This document shows, piece after piece, positions 15,047 to 24,109 of a stretch of 64,000 bases of DNA. The position numbers were made by a program, and so were the translations under genes. The notes beneath the pieces were generated by a model, which searched no databases, was not told the origin of the DNA, and saw nothing but the letters and a program-made list of their open reading frames with translations. Source of the DNA: Aneurinibacillus sp. REN35 (GTDB lineage Bacteria; Bacillota; Bacilli; Aneurinibacillales; Aneurinibacillaceae); assembly GCF_041379945.2 (NCBI RefSeq), contig NZ_JBFTXJ020000001.1, forward strand, positions 558,001-622,000, read 5' to 3'. Position 1 is the stretch's first letter; each line of letters opens with the position of its first letter.

Positions 15047-16242
15047 AAAAGAAGATAAGTAGTTGTATAATTGTTTTTCTCCTGTTCCCTACGTTGTGCG
15101 GCTGTTGGAGCATCAAAGAGATAACGAATATGTATTATGCTCACACGCTTGGCATCGATTATAAGAAAGGGAGTTATACAATATACGTCTCGCTTCTGTA
15201 TTTTCCCCATTTGGCTAAGGCGGAGAGCGGAGGCCAGCAAAGCAGCAGCTCTCGAATATGGATTGGTAAAGGGAAGGGGCGGACCGTTGATGAGGCGATT
15301 CATGATATATATAAGACAAGCGACAGGCGCATTTATTGGGGGCATATGGAGACGCTTGTGTTCACGGATGAGGCACTTAAATACGGTGTAGATGAGGTAG
15401 TGAATTTTCTTGCTCGTTACAGTGAAATCCGCTACACACTATGGATGTATAGTACGCGGGAGCAGCCGGATAAGCTGTTGGCAACCATTCCGATTTTGTT
15501 TGAATCTCCTGTATTTTCTGTTCTGGGCTCACCAAATGATCGGTATGAACAGCGCTCCTATGTGGAGCCAAAGTCCATGCAGGAGGTATTACGAGAAAAT
15601 CACAGGCTGTCTACGACCGCCCTGCTTCCAGAACTAAGTATTAGCAAGGGGAGATGGGAGAGCGAAAAGCAGAAGTTTGACGCGTTGATGATGGATAGTG
15701 TGAACGTATTGGTGGAAAATCGTTGGAAGGGAAGAATCTCGGGCCGGGGGCTGAACGGATACCGTTGGATGAATGAGAACAGCAAGCGGATGCTTTTGAC
15801 AGGCTCATTAGGCAAGGATAAGCTATTTGACGTTATCTTTTATAACCCGAAAGTAAAGGTGGATTATACGATTAAAGGGGATAGGATTGTTTGCAATGTG
15901 CATGTAAAAACCCATGGAGCTATTCTGGGTGTCACATCGGCCCTTACGGAGAGAGGCATACGGAGAAAAGCAGAAGCAATGATTGCCGAAGAGATTCGCC
16001 ACACGTATGAAGAAGGGATCAAGATAAAAGCCGATTTTTATTCTCTTCTAAATGGACTCTATATTAAGAGGCCTAAGGAATTTCACAGATTGACGGCAAA
16101 TGGGCGCTTTCCGCTGACAAAGGAATCGCTGAATATAAAAGTAACGGCAAATATTAAGACATCTGAGCAGCTCCGGCTGAAAGGGGGAGCTCCTCTTACA
16201 AAAAAAAGTGCGCCAAATGAATCTGAACCTGGAAGTAAATAA
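15043..16242 (+). CDS. Ger(x)C family germination lipoprotein (receptor C subunit)
   Basis: The 399-residue product has a signal peptide with lipobox LCGC (Cys21) followed by WSIKEI, the canonical N-terminus of mature GerC lipoproteins (usually CW..REI). Later motifs include YYAHTLGIDYKKG, RIYWGHMETLVFTDEAL and PKVKVDYTIKGDRI. GerC proteins attach to the outer leaflet of the spore inner membrane and are needed for receptor function. It is the last gene of the operon, with four-base overlap to the A gene. The C-terminal tail is Lys/Ser-rich. Confidence 0.95.
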   Translation: MKKKISSCIIVFLLFPTLCGCWSIKEITNMYYAHTLGIDYKKGSYTIYVSLLYFPHLAKAESGGQQSSSSRIWIGKGKGRTVDEAIHDIYKTSDRRIYWGHMETLVFTDEALKYGVDEVVNFLARYSEIRYTLWMYSTREQPDKLLATIPILFESPVFSVLGSPNDRYEQRSYVEPKSMQEVLRENHRLSTTALLPELSISKGRWESEKQKFDALMMDSVNVLVENRWKGRISGRGLNGYRWMNENSKRMLLTGSLGKDKLFDVIFYNPKVKVDYTIKGDRIVCNVHVKTHGAILGVTSALTERGIRRKAEAMIAEEIRHTYEEGIKIKADFYSLLNGLYIKRPKEFHRLTANGRFPLTKESLNIKVTANIKTSEQLRLKGGAPLTKKSAPNESEPGSK

Positions 16243-16272
16243 CATGCCTCTATAGTCAAACTAAAGATAAAC

Positions 16273-16313
16273 ATAACAGGGGCTTCCCGTCGCAATGGGT
16301 CAGCCTCTGTTAT
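16273..16313. terminator. Convergent (shared) terminator hairpin
   Basis: ATAACAGGGGCT (16273-16284) pairs with AGCCTCTGTTAT (16302-16313), one G-U, lying between two convergent genes. The T-tracts are weak on both sides. Confidence 0.6.
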
Positions 16314-16340
16314 ATTTACATGCTGCTGCCCTTTAAAGAG

Positions 16341-17126
16341 CTAGCGCTGCTCATGTTCGGTAGAGAAGTATAATGATTGGACACGGCGCACGGTATCCTC
16401 AAGTGTGTTCGGCACCTGAATGATGGAATATCCCATCAAATACGGAGAACCGGGGGCGCGGAGGACGATTTTGGCGATCAGCCTGCCGTCGTATTCGTAG
16501 AAGAAAATATTATAGCTTTTATAGCGCCGATTCATATGATGGAGCAAAAAATGTACGGCAATCTGCACATATTCCGCCATTTTATGCAGGTTCTTTCGAT
16601 CGCTGAGCACAACGTTGAATTCGGTGAATCCTCCACGCGGCCGGGTTGATAGGTTGAATTCGACACCGGGGGCCTGATCAATAAGCAGACCTGCGAATTG
16701 TTCGGTACGCAGATGTTCCCGGTAGTCATCGTCATACAGACCTACAAGCTGCATATGGGCATGATAGATGGAGCCGCCTGAATGAATACCGTGGTTCTTA
16801 AAGAAGATCACGGAGCGGTATTTTTTACTGGCTTCCAGTGCTTCCCAATTTTTTATGGCAAATTCGAACAGCGCATGCAGGTGAGCTTTATCATACGTTG
16901 ATAGGTCATCTTCACATGTTTGTGTCTCGATCAGTACCATTTGATACGCACGCTCAAGCGTTTGGAATTTGTTCTCGATTAATAAGAAAGGGCCGCTTTC
17001 GTTTAACACGACGCCCTCTGTACGGATTGTCTTCCGATCACAGAATGGGCAGCTGTCCTCGGTATTCCACAGTGTAGACGGCTTGGTCCGTGCCACGCCT
17101 GATTGAAAGTTCATATATGTATACAT
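16341..17126 (-). CDS. HIT-like nucleotide-binding protein (DUF4931 type, GalT-like)
   Basis: The 261-residue protein has a zinc-type CPFC at residues 26-29 and an HAHMQ triad at 122-126 preceded by NHGIHSGGSIY, the pattern of the HIT/galactose-1-phosphate uridylyltransferase superfamily, in which the middle His is the nucleophile for nucleotidyl transfer or hydrolysis. Bacillus proteins of this type are classed as DUF4931, as I recall; the substrate is unknown. AGAGGATGG precedes the ATG at 17126. A second ATG four codons in is possible. It converges with the germination operon. Confidence 0.8.
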   Translation of the reverse strand: MYTYMNFQSGVARTKPSTLWNTEDSCPFCDRKTIRTEGVVLNESGPFLLIENKFQTLERAYQMVLIETQTCEDDLSTYDKAHLHALFEFAIKNWEALEASKKYRSVIFFKNHGIHSGGSIYHAHMQLVGLYDDDYREHLRTEQFAGLLIDQAPGVEFNLSTRPRGGFTEFNVVLSDRKNLHKMAEYVQIAVHFLLHHMNRRYKSYNIFFYEYDGRLIAKIVLRAPGSPYLMGYSIIQVPNTLEDTVRRVQSLYFSTEHEQR

Positions 17127-17297
17127 AGACCATCCTCTTTATCTCTATAAGATTTGATGTACATCTAAAATGATACTGAATTTTTTTCGAAATGGAAATA
17201 TCGGCATACACTTTCCCTATTATCCCCCTTTCATGATGTGTGTAAAAAGGCTACAATAAGACTCGACACAACACTGAAGAACGGGAGATAGACAGAG

Positions 17298-18398
17298 ATG
17301 GAGTTTACTGTACGCTTTCTTTCTTTTTTCGTCGTCCGCGGTGAAGCGGAGGGAGCAGAGAAAGGACATAAGCATTACCAAACCTTAGGTGAAGTTGAAT
17401 ACATAAATAGCGCTCTTAAAGAATTCTTAGATGGTGAGTTTAGCCGCATCGCCAAACGCAAAGTGGAGCGCAACCCGAAGACGGAGCAGGCACCGACAAA
17501 AATCGGCCGCTTCATTGTGGAGCCGGAATACGAGCTTGATAGCAACCCGAACTTTAACCTGTTCTCTCGCCTGCGTCATGCCTCTGATAAGGAAGAATTC
17601 CGGCGGGAGAGTGAAGACTTGGTACGTGCCTATATGCATACAAGTGCGATTCGTGGTGGCGCACTGATTATTGTACAGGCCAAGCTCACCAAATATTTTG
17701 ATGACCCGTTTGTTTTCGTATTAAAATGTGATTTTGAGCCGAAAATTGCTACGGTAACGGATGAACGCAGTCTTATTAGTGAGGTTGAGATGGCGATCAG
17801 CGCAAAAAATATGAAATCCATTCAATACCCTCATATGCCGGAAGAGGGGATGGTAGAGGAGTGGGAATTGAAAATTCACCAGTCATCCCATGCCCGGTAT
17901 TTTGAAGATTTCTTGAAATTCGTTGAATATGAACAATCGCTGCCCGAAATTGTCAATACGCAAGTGATGGGAATGGTGCAGCAGTATATTGAAGTTGCTT
18001 ACGAGGAAGAAAGCCAGGAACGCAAGCAGGAAGAAGAAGCAATGGAGATCTGGGCGGCAAGCGAGAAGCGTGAACTGCAGGAGAAGTGGTCCAATGAGCA
18101 GGTTGTCGAGGCTGCGGCTGCGCTTACGGAACAGAAGCCGGATTTGGAGATGAAGCTGAAGTTAGACCATGTTAGCGTGAAGGCTTTGCTTGCCGACTTT
18201 GGAGAGAGCCTCCATATTGCAAAGCTGAATGATCGGTATGTTCTGTTGATTGAAGGAGACACCTTCGAATTTGAGAAGGGGGTCTCTCCGGTGGAATTGC
18301 TTCGACCAGATGAACTTGAGCATGTGCTTTCACGCATTGCACAAAAGCCGGCGAGCCGCACGCATTCTGTAGAAGACGATGACCAGCCCCCGTTTTAA
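17298..18398 (+). CDS. DUF3900/DUF3898-like protein
   Basis: An acidic 366-residue soluble protein. The N-terminal part (FLSFFVVRGEAEGAE, then HYQTLGEVEYINSALKEFLD) and the middle (GALIIVQAKLTKYFDDPFVFVLKCDFEP) resemble Bacillus proteins annotated as DUF3900 with an accompanying DUF3898 segment; this comes from memory and is not certain. A Glu-rich, probably coiled-coil region covers residues 235-285. No signal peptide or membrane helix is seen. The role is unknown. A terminator follows at 18421. Confidence 0.72.
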   Translation: MEFTVRFLSFFVVRGEAEGAEKGHKHYQTLGEVEYINSALKEFLDGEFSRIAKRKVERNPKTEQAPTKIGRFIVEPEYELDSNPNFNLFSRLRHASDKEEFRRESEDLVRAYMHTSAIRGGALIIVQAKLTKYFDDPFVFVLKCDFEPKIATVTDERSLISEVEMAISAKNMKSIQYPHMPEEGMVEEWELKIHQSSHARYFEDFLKFVEYEQSLPEIVNTQVMGMVQQYIEVAYEEESQERKQEEEAMEIWAASEKRELQEKWSNEQVVEAAAALTEQKPDLEMKLKLDHVSVKALLADFGESLHIAKLNDRYVLLIEGDTFEFEKGVSPVELLRPDELEHVLSRIAQKPASRTHSVEDDDQPPF

Positions 18399-18420
18399 TT
18401 GATCGCTGTATGAAGAAGAG

Positions 18421-18454
18421 AGAGCTGTTTGGGAAAGTGCCGAACAGCTTTTTT
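18421..18454 (+). terminator. Rho-independent terminator
   Basis: AGCTGTT (18423-18429) pairs with AACAGCT (18443-18449), followed by a T-run. Confidence 0.85.
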
Positions 18455-18530
18455 GCATTTTCCCGTTACTTTTTCTATGAAGATGGGTAAAAAATAAACA
18501 ATTACTTACAATAAAGGAGGGAAAAGCGGC

Positions 18531-18887
18531 ATGGTTGCATTGCCATATACAGAAATTGTTGCCCATGATTATAATTATATGCATATTACCGCCGCATACT
18601 GCCAGGATCAGCACTCCCCTCTCTACCTTATACATACCCGTCGCAATGACATTGCTCAGCGTTATGAGCTATTGAAGCTGGAGAGATGGAATAATACCAA
18701 GCATACATACGAATGTGTAGCGGAACCGGTTGAGAATACCCCTTATGAATGGGAGGCATTTATCGCTTTTTATCTTGCGTTAGGTGAGGTGGAAGCAGAT
18801 GAGCAGTTCTATGACATTATGCGCAGGTTGCGCATAAAACCTACGCAAGATGGACTGCCTATTTCGATGGCGCACGGACATAAATAA
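18531..18887 (+). CDS. Hypothetical protein, 118 residues
   Basis: A small soluble protein of unknown family. It contains HDYNYMHITAAYC near the N-terminus, an aromatic centre (PYEWEAFIAFYLALGEVE) and ends in a His-rich MAHGHK. An AAAGGAGGGAAAAG site lies about ten bases before the ATG, so translation looks efficient. It stands alone between two strong terminators. Nothing indicates a function. Confidence 0.7.
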   Translation: MVALPYTEIVAHDYNYMHITAAYCQDQHSPLYLIHTRRNDIAQRYELLKLERWNNTKHTYECVAEPVENTPYEWEAFIAFYLALGEVEADEQFYDIMRRLRIKPTQDGLPISMAHGHK

Positions 18888-18901
18888 ACAGGGACAGTAT
18901 G

Positions 18902-18935
18902 GGCAGGAGGCACAGAAGAGCCTCCTGCCTATTTT
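18902..18935 (+). terminator. Rho-independent terminator
   Basis: GGCAGGAGGC (18902-18911) pairs perfectly with GCCTCCTGCC (18920-18929), then TATTTT. Confidence 0.9.
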
Positions 18936-19049
18936 GCTGCGCACCCAAATTTATTCTTTTGCCCGAATTGTCTGCAACAATTACCTGTCCTTTGCTTACC
19001 ATACTAGTAAGGAAATTTGAAATGGTCATACAGGTAAGGGGATGGAGGT

Positions 19050-19364
19050 ATGGAGCACTTTAGCGTAGGCGAATGGGTGAAATTTCCTTATAATGATAAG
19101 GGAAAGGCACTGCTTCTTACCGGTTATGTCAAGGAAATAAATAAAGCCCAGATGATGATGACAGTGTTCGTGCCGACAGTCAAAGATGGTTCTTCAGCTG
19201 CTGCGGCGCGCAGCGGTCATTTTCGTGTACCTCTCGATGTAGCAGAAAAGCTTATGGATGTTCAGTTAGAGGCCGAAGATTATGATGCACTTGTAGATAT
19301 TGCGCTTGATAGTAAGGATGAAGATTGGTTTGAAAATCTTGTATGCAGGCGAAATAAAATGTAG
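19050..19364 (+). CDS. Small protein with possible C-terminal IDEAL motif
   Basis: The 104-residue product starts with a beta-like region (VGEWVKFPYND, GYVKEINKAQMMMTVFVP) and ends with LVDIALDSKDEDWFENLVCRR, which resembles the IDEAL domain (a short helical motif named for its I-D-E-A-L residues) found in small Bacillus proteins. The match is from memory and partial. AAGGGGA (19036-19042) is the better ribosome binding site, because GGAGG is only one base from the ATG. The stop codon lies inside the left arm of the terminator. Confidence 0.65.
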   Translation: MEHFSVGEWVKFPYNDKGKALLLTGYVKEINKAQMMMTVFVPTVKDGSSAAAARSGHFRVPLDVAEKLMDVQLEAEDYDALVDIALDSKDEDWFENLVCRRNKM

Positions 19365-19386
19365 CGGGGTGACTCGCTGCATTTTT
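19359..19386 (+). terminator. Terminator overlapping the stop codon
   Basis: ATGTAGCG (19359-19366) pairs with CGCTGCAT (19375-19382), with one G-U pair, followed by T. The TAG stop (19362-19364) is in the left arm. Confidence 0.72.
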
Positions 19387-19632
19387 AATTGGCTATGTAT
19401 ATAAAGGACTATGGTAGTATCATACAGAGATAGTCAGTGCTTTTTTATCGAGCGGGAAGAAATGTTTATGCTATTTTGCATCGGATATTCAATAATGCAT
19501 AATATCTGAATTTATAAATCAGAATATTATAATATTTCTTGCGATTTTTACTTGGTATTTTTCTTGCTTGTATTACTTTTGACAGCAAGAATGTGCCTTC
19601 GATTCGATTACAAATAGGGAGCTGATGAAGAC

Positions 19633-21231
19633 GTGGCGCGCACGCCATTATTGAACCGACTACAAGCAGCGGTTTCTGTCGTTAAAGAAGCATCTTCAAG
19701 GAATGTAACAGTCGAACAAGTCTTGCAGGAGAAAGAGGAGGCCGCCATATCTAGAAGGGAATTCTTGCAGCGTGCAGCTTTTGCAACGGCAGCGCTGGCA
19801 GTACCTCCGGCTGTATGGAGCCTTGGCACACGGATGGCGCAAGCTGCCCTGGCTCCTCGAATTGCTGTGGTAGGCGCAGGGCTCGCCGGTTTAACCTGTG
19901 CGTATCGCTTACAACAAGCAGGTATCAGGGCGGAAGTATATGAAGCTTCCAATAGGATAGGAGGCCGCTGCTTTAGTATTCGAAATGTATTCGATGAAGG
20001 ACAGATTGCCGAGCATGGGGGTGAATTGATCGATACTGATCATACAGCCATTCTCCGGCTTGTTCAAGAATGTGGGCTGGAAGTCGATCATCTACTTACA
20101 GCAGAGAAGCCAGGCACCGAAGATTTTTATCACTTTTTTGGTGCGCCGTATACGTTTCGTGAGGCAACAGCAGCTTTTACAGAGATTTGGAACAAGCTTC
20201 ATAACGATGTGACCCATGCGGGCTATCCTACTACATATAAGAAGCATACACCGCGCGGCCTGCAGTTGGATCAGATGGCGATTACGGACTGGATTAACGA
20301 GACCGTATCAGGTGGAACGCTCTCTCCATTCGGCAAATTGCTCGATATTGCCTATACGATTGAATACGGAGCGGAAGCGAGTGAACAGAGCGCTCTTAAT
20401 CTATTGTATTTACTCGGCTACTCGGAGAAGAAGACATTCCAGATTTTCGGCCCTTCAGACGAAGCGTATCATGTGCGCGGGGGAAATGACCAGATCGTTA
20501 CCCACTTGGCTGAATCACTTGCAGGTCAGATTCATATGCAGCATGCATTGACTGCGATTCAAAAAAATATGGATGATACGTATACCCTGCTTTTTGAGGG
20601 GGGAGGCGTTCATGAAGTAATAGCGGATTATGTAGTGCTTGCGCTGCCGTTTTCGATTCTGCGTGAGATTGATTACAGGCAGGCGGGCTTTAAGGGATTA
20701 AAAGAGACGGCCATCAAAGAACTTGGTATGGGAACCAATTCGAAGTTTGCTTTACAGTTTAAGGATCGCCACTGGGAAGCGCTTGGCTGTAACGGGGCTA
20801 CGTATGCAGATACCGGCTATCAGAATACATGGGAAGTATCACGAGCACAGCCCGGTACATCGGGGATACTTGTTAATTTTACCGGCGGAGCCGTCGGAAG
20901 TTCATTCTCTCAAGGCAGTACCACAAGTCATGCCGCAGAGTTCTTGCGCGGAATTGAACCTGTGCTGCCCGGTTTAGGGACGAAGTGGAATGGGAAAGCC
21001 ACGATTGACTATTGGCCAGGCTATCGCTGGACAAAAGGTTCGTATGCCTATTATAAAGTCGGGCAATATACGAGATTTGCCGGGGTTGAAGGTGAGGTAG
21101 AGGGGCGCTGCTATTTTGCGGGCGATCATGCATCTTTGGATTTTCAAGGGTATATGAACGGAGCGGTAGAGACCGGGGAAGCGGTCGCAAAGGCTCTGGC
21201 GAAGAGCGTGAAAGCAAAAGTACTTGTATAG
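19633..21231 (+). CDS. Tat-exported FAD-dependent amine oxidase
   Basis: This 532-residue flavoprotein has a twin-arginine signal SRREFL (residues 40-45) followed by a hydrophobic stretch and an Ala-rich cleavage region, so it should be exported folded with FAD bound. The signal is preceded by an unusually long 39-residue N-region. The mature part begins with the dinucleotide fold (AVVGAGLAGL, about 79-87), then RIGGRCFSI and HGGELID, and ends GRCYFAGDHASLDFQGYMNGAVETGEAVA, as in flavin monoamine oxidases/L-amino-acid oxidases. Products would be aldehyde or keto acid, ammonia and hydrogen peroxide. The substrate is unknown. GTG is the start; a tatA gene follows 15 bases later. Confidence 0.92.
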   Translation: MARTPLLNRLQAAVSVVKEASSRNVTVEQVLQEKEEAAISRREFLQRAAFATAALAVPPAVWSLGTRMAQAALAPRIAVVGAGLAGLTCAYRLQQAGIRAEVYEASNRIGGRCFSIRNVFDEGQIAEHGGELIDTDHTAILRLVQECGLEVDHLLTAEKPGTEDFYHFFGAPYTFREATAAFTEIWNKLHNDVTHAGYPTTYKKHTPRGLQLDQMAITDWINETVSGGTLSPFGKLLDIAYTIEYGAEASEQSALNLLYLLGYSEKKTFQIFGPSDEAYHVRGGNDQIVTHLAESLAGQIHMQHALTAIQKNMDDTYTLLFEGGGVHEVIADYVVLALPFSILREIDYRQAGFKGLKETAIKELGMGTNSKFALQFKDRHWEALGCNGATYADTGYQNTWEVSRAQPGTSGILVNFTGGAVGSSFSQGSTTSHAAEFLRGIEPVLPGLGTKWNGKATIDYWPGYRWTKGSYAYYKVGQYTRFAGVEGEVEGRCYFAGDHASLDFQGYMNGAVETGEAVAKALAKSVKAKVLV

Positions 21232-21246
21232 CGGGGAGGTTGGGAT

Positions 21247-21417
21247 ATGCTGAGCAACATTGGAACACCTGGTGTCATTCTTATTTTCTTGCTTGCCTTG
21301 CTTGTTTTTGGACCAAAGAAGCTGCCGGAGATTGGGCGTGCATTCGGTCAGACGATTAAAGAAGTGAAGAAATCGGCCCGTGAATGGACGACAGACGATG
21401 AAAAACGAGAGTACTAA
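21247..21417 (+). CDS. tatA: Twin-arginine translocase subunit TatA
   Basis: A 56-residue protein: a short N-terminus (MLSNIGTPG), one membrane helix ([13 protein letters not shown]), then the hinge and amphipathic helix [22 protein letters not shown] and an acidic tail. This is the complete TatA/TatE layout, including the FGP hinge. TatA forms the size-adapting pore of the Tat export pathway. A GGGGAGG site precedes the ATG, and the gene directly follows a Tat-signal amine oxidase gene, which implies a dedicated pair. No tatC is in the window. Confidence 0.93.
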   Translation: MLSNIGTPGVILIFLLALLVFGPKKLPEIGRAFGQTIKEVKKSAREWTTDDEKREY

Positions 21418-21426
21418 TTATGCTAG

Positions 21427-21468
21427 ACCACCGCATTTTCTGCATAGGCAGAGAGGCGGTGGTTTTTT
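21427..21468 (+). terminator. Rho-independent terminator after tatA
   Basis: ACCACCGC (21427-21434) pairs perfectly with GCGGTGGT (21456-21463), followed by T. Confidence 0.85.
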
Positions 21469-21639
21469 ATGTCTGAGAAAATAGATGGATTCTATCTGGT
21501 TTTATATTGGCAAAAAGATATATTTATTTTTGCTAAAACGTACTAAAGTAACAAAATTTAGAAAAATTAAATAATTAGCAGGGATTTGCTATTGTATGGT
21601 AAATAATTCAGTTATATACATAAGAAAGGGGAAGATCAT

Positions 21640-24039
21640 TTGAGAAAAGCTGTGGTATCTGTTGTCATGAGTGCATTGCTTCTTGCCTCACCCGCTTTAC
21701 CGGCTGTTTATGCAAAGGATGAGAAGACGAGTACATGGGATGTGGCCGGCTTACAAAAACCGGCGGAGATTCTGGTAGACAAGTGGGGGGTTCCGCATAT
21801 TTATGCGTCCAGCCAGGAGGATGCTTTTTTTGTACAAGGGTTTAATGTAGCGCGGGATCGCCTGTGGCAGATGGATTTGTGGCGCAAGCGGGGGCTTGGG
21901 CAGCTTTCTGAGGTGCTGGGGCCTAACTATGCGGAGCAGGATCGGGCAGCCCGACTGTTTCTTTATCGGGGTGACATGAAGAAGGAGTGGGAGGCATATG
22001 GACCGGATACAAAGCAGATCGTGACCGCATTTGTAAACGGTATCAATGCCTATATTGAGAAGACGAGACAAAATTCGGAGCTGCTTCCAAAGGAATTCCA
22101 GATGCTGAAGTACAAGCCTGCTGCATGGACACCGGAAGACATTGTGCGGATTCGCAGCCACGGATTAACACGTAACATCAAAAATGAAGTGGCGCGTGCT
22201 AGAACGCTTGGCCAGTTTGGTGCAGAGACAGAGAAAATCAGGCAGCGCTTAGAGCCGCAGTGGACTCCGCAAATCCCGGAAGGCATCGATTATAAGGATA
22301 TTCCACAGGATGTGCTGACCGTATATAATTTGGCTACCAAAGGTGTTGCCTTTGATCAAGTTGAACCTAAGCCGGATGAGAATGATCTGGCAGAAGAGAT
22401 ACACCGTCAGGCCAAAATCGGTAGCAACAACTGGGTGGTAGGCAAAGAACGAACAGAGACAGGGCGACCGATACTTGCCAACGATCCGCATCGCTCTCTG
22501 GCGACTCCGTCCTTACGTTACATTGCTCACCTTTCCGCTCCCGGTATGAATGTGATCGGAGGCGGCGAGCCGATTCTGCCGGGTATATCCATCGGTCACA
22601 ACGGAAAGATAGCCTTTGGATTGACGATCTTCTCCATTGATCAGGAAGATTTATATGTCTACAAGACGAACCCTGATAATCCGTCCGAATACTGGTACAA
22701 AGGAAAATGGGTTCCGATGAAAAAAGAAACAGATGAGATTGCCATAAAGGATGGAGCAGCCAAGCAGGTAACGTATGAATATACGCAGCATGGCCCGGTT
22801 ATTTATAAGGACACGGCAAAAAATCAAGCCTATGCAGTTCGTGCCGCTTGGCTTGAGCCGGGTATGGCGCCGTACCTTGGCAGTATTTCATATATGCGGG
22901 CATCCAATTGGAAAGAATTCTCGAATGCAATGAGCCGCTGGGGTTCCCCATCTGAGAATCAGGTGTATGCTGATACACAGGGGAATATCGGCTGGAAGCC
23001 GGGCGGGTTAACACCTGTGCGAAATAATTGGGACGGGCTTCTTCCGGTACCGGGCGATGGGCGTTATGAATGGGATGGCTTCTTAGATGCAGAGAAACTG
23101 CCTTCGGAATATAATCCGTCCCGTGGTTATATCGCTACCGCCAATGAAATGAATCTGCCCAAACAGTACCCGTCTCAGATGTATAAGCTGGGATTTGAAT
23201 GGGCGACACCATTCCGTTCACAGCGTATTCATGAGGTATTAGAGAAGGACAAGAAAGTAAGCATTCAAGATTCGCTTCGACTGCAATCTGATTTTCAATC
23301 CGAGCCGGCCAAGCGTGTGCTGCCTCTGCTGAAGCACCTGAAGCCTTCAGATGAGAAGCAGAAACAGGCGCTTGCACTGCTGAAGAAGTGGGATGGGAAT
23401 TTGTCTGCTGATTCGGCTGCAGGGGCGCTCTTTGAAGTATGGTATCAACAGCATGTACGACAAGCGATGGTAGAGAAGCTCGTTCCAGAAAAAGCAAAGT
23501 CATTGGTCGGTGATGGCGACCCGGTTGTTATCTTAGAGCTTGTTGAAAAGCCGGATCAGCGTCTTGGCAGCGATCCTGAAAAGGTGCGGGATGAATTATT
23601 GCTTCGCACACTCACCGAAGCGGTGCAGCATGTCGAAAAGCTTTTGGGACCGGATATGGAGAAGTGGAAATGGGGCGAGCTGCACCATGCGAAGCTGACG
23701 CATCCGCTCTCTGCCTTCGTAGATGAAAAAACAAAGGAGAAAATCGATACGCCTCGTCTTCCAAAAGGCGGAGCGGATGATACGGTAGGGGATGCAAGCT
23801 ATGGAGACAAAGATTTCCGTCAGGTGAGCGGCTCCTCCTATCGAATGGTACTTGATGTAGGCAACTGGGATCAATCGGTTGCAGTAAATTCACCAGGACA
23901 ATCCGGTGATTATAGAGACCCGCATTATCAGGATTTGTATGAGATGTGGGCCAAGGGAGAAGCCTTCCCGCTATTGTACAGCCGGGAGAAGGTCGAGCAG
24001 GCAACAGAGAAACGATTTGAGCTGCGCCCGCAAAAGTAA
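21640..24039 (+). CDS. Secreted penicillin acylase family protein (Ntn hydrolase)
   Basis: The 799-residue precursor has a signal peptide ending near AVYA-KD (residue 25), then an alpha-chain-like region (VDKWGVPHIYASSQEDAFFVQGF, abbreviated) and a spacer. IGSNNWVVG follows, whose Ser262 is the expected N-terminal nucleophile after self-cleavage. Length and order (signal, alpha chain, spacer, beta chain starting SNNW) match penicillin G acylase/acyl-homoserine-lactone acylase enzymes, such as the roughly 800-residue Priestia megaterium enzyme. It hydrolyses an amide bond; the substrate (penicillin-like, N-acyl-homoserine lactone or N-acyl amino acid) cannot be decided. TTG start after AAAGGGGAAG. 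Monocistronic with a strong terminator. Confidence 0.93.
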   Translation: MRKAVVSVVMSALLLASPALPAVYAKDEKTSTWDVAGLQKPAEILVDKWGVPHIYASSQEDAFFVQGFNVARDRLWQMDLWRKRGLGQLSEVLGPNYAEQDRAARLFLYRGDMKKEWEAYGPDTKQIVTAFVNGINAYIEKTRQNSELLPKEFQMLKYKPAAWTPEDIVRIRSHGLTRNIKNEVARARTLGQFGAETEKIRQRLEPQWTPQIPEGIDYKDIPQDVLTVYNLATKGVAFDQVEPKPDENDLAEEIHRQAKIGSNNWVVGKERTETGRPILANDPHRSLATPSLRYIAHLSAPGMNVIGGGEPILPGISIGHNGKIAFGLTIFSIDQEDLYVYKTNPDNPSEYWYKGKWVPMKKETDEIAIKDGAAKQVTYEYTQHGPVIYKDTAKNQAYAVRAAWLEPGMAPYLGSISYMRASNWKEFSNAMSRWGSPSENQVYADTQGNIGWKPGGLTPVRNNWDGLLPVPGDGRYEWDGFLDAEKLPSEYNPSRGYIATANEMNLPKQYPSQMYKLGFEWATPFRSQRIHEVLEKDKKVSIQDSLRLQSDFQSEPAKRVLPLLKHLKPSDEKQKQALALLKKWDGNLSADSAAGALFEVWYQQHVRQAMVEKLVPEKAKSLVGDGDPVVILELVEKPDQRLGSDPEKVRDELLLRTLTEAVQHVEKLLGPDMEKWKWGELHHAKLTHPLSAFVDEKTKEKIDTPRLPKGGADDTVGDASYGDKDFRQVSGSSYRMVLDVGNWDQSVAVNSPGQSGDYRDPHYQDLYEMWAKGEAFPLLYSREKVEQATEKRFELRPQK

Positions 24040-24061
24040 AGAACAATATACCTTACTGAAG

Positions 24062-24102
24062 GCCCGTAATCCGGCTGTGTCTGCCGGTTTACGGGCTTTT
24101 TT
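24062..24102 (+). terminator. Rho-independent terminator
   Basis: GCCCGTAATCCGGC (24062-24075) pairs with GCCGGTTTACGGGC (24083-24096), 14 positions with one mismatch, then six T. Confidence 0.93.
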
Positions 24103-24109
24103 CTGCTGC

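Noticed and set aside
17198-17205. Exact sigma-D -10 octamer (GCCGATAT on the minus strand) upstream of the HIT-like gene
   Set aside because: No TAAA at the required distance, and one or two exact octamers are expected by chance in 64 kb.
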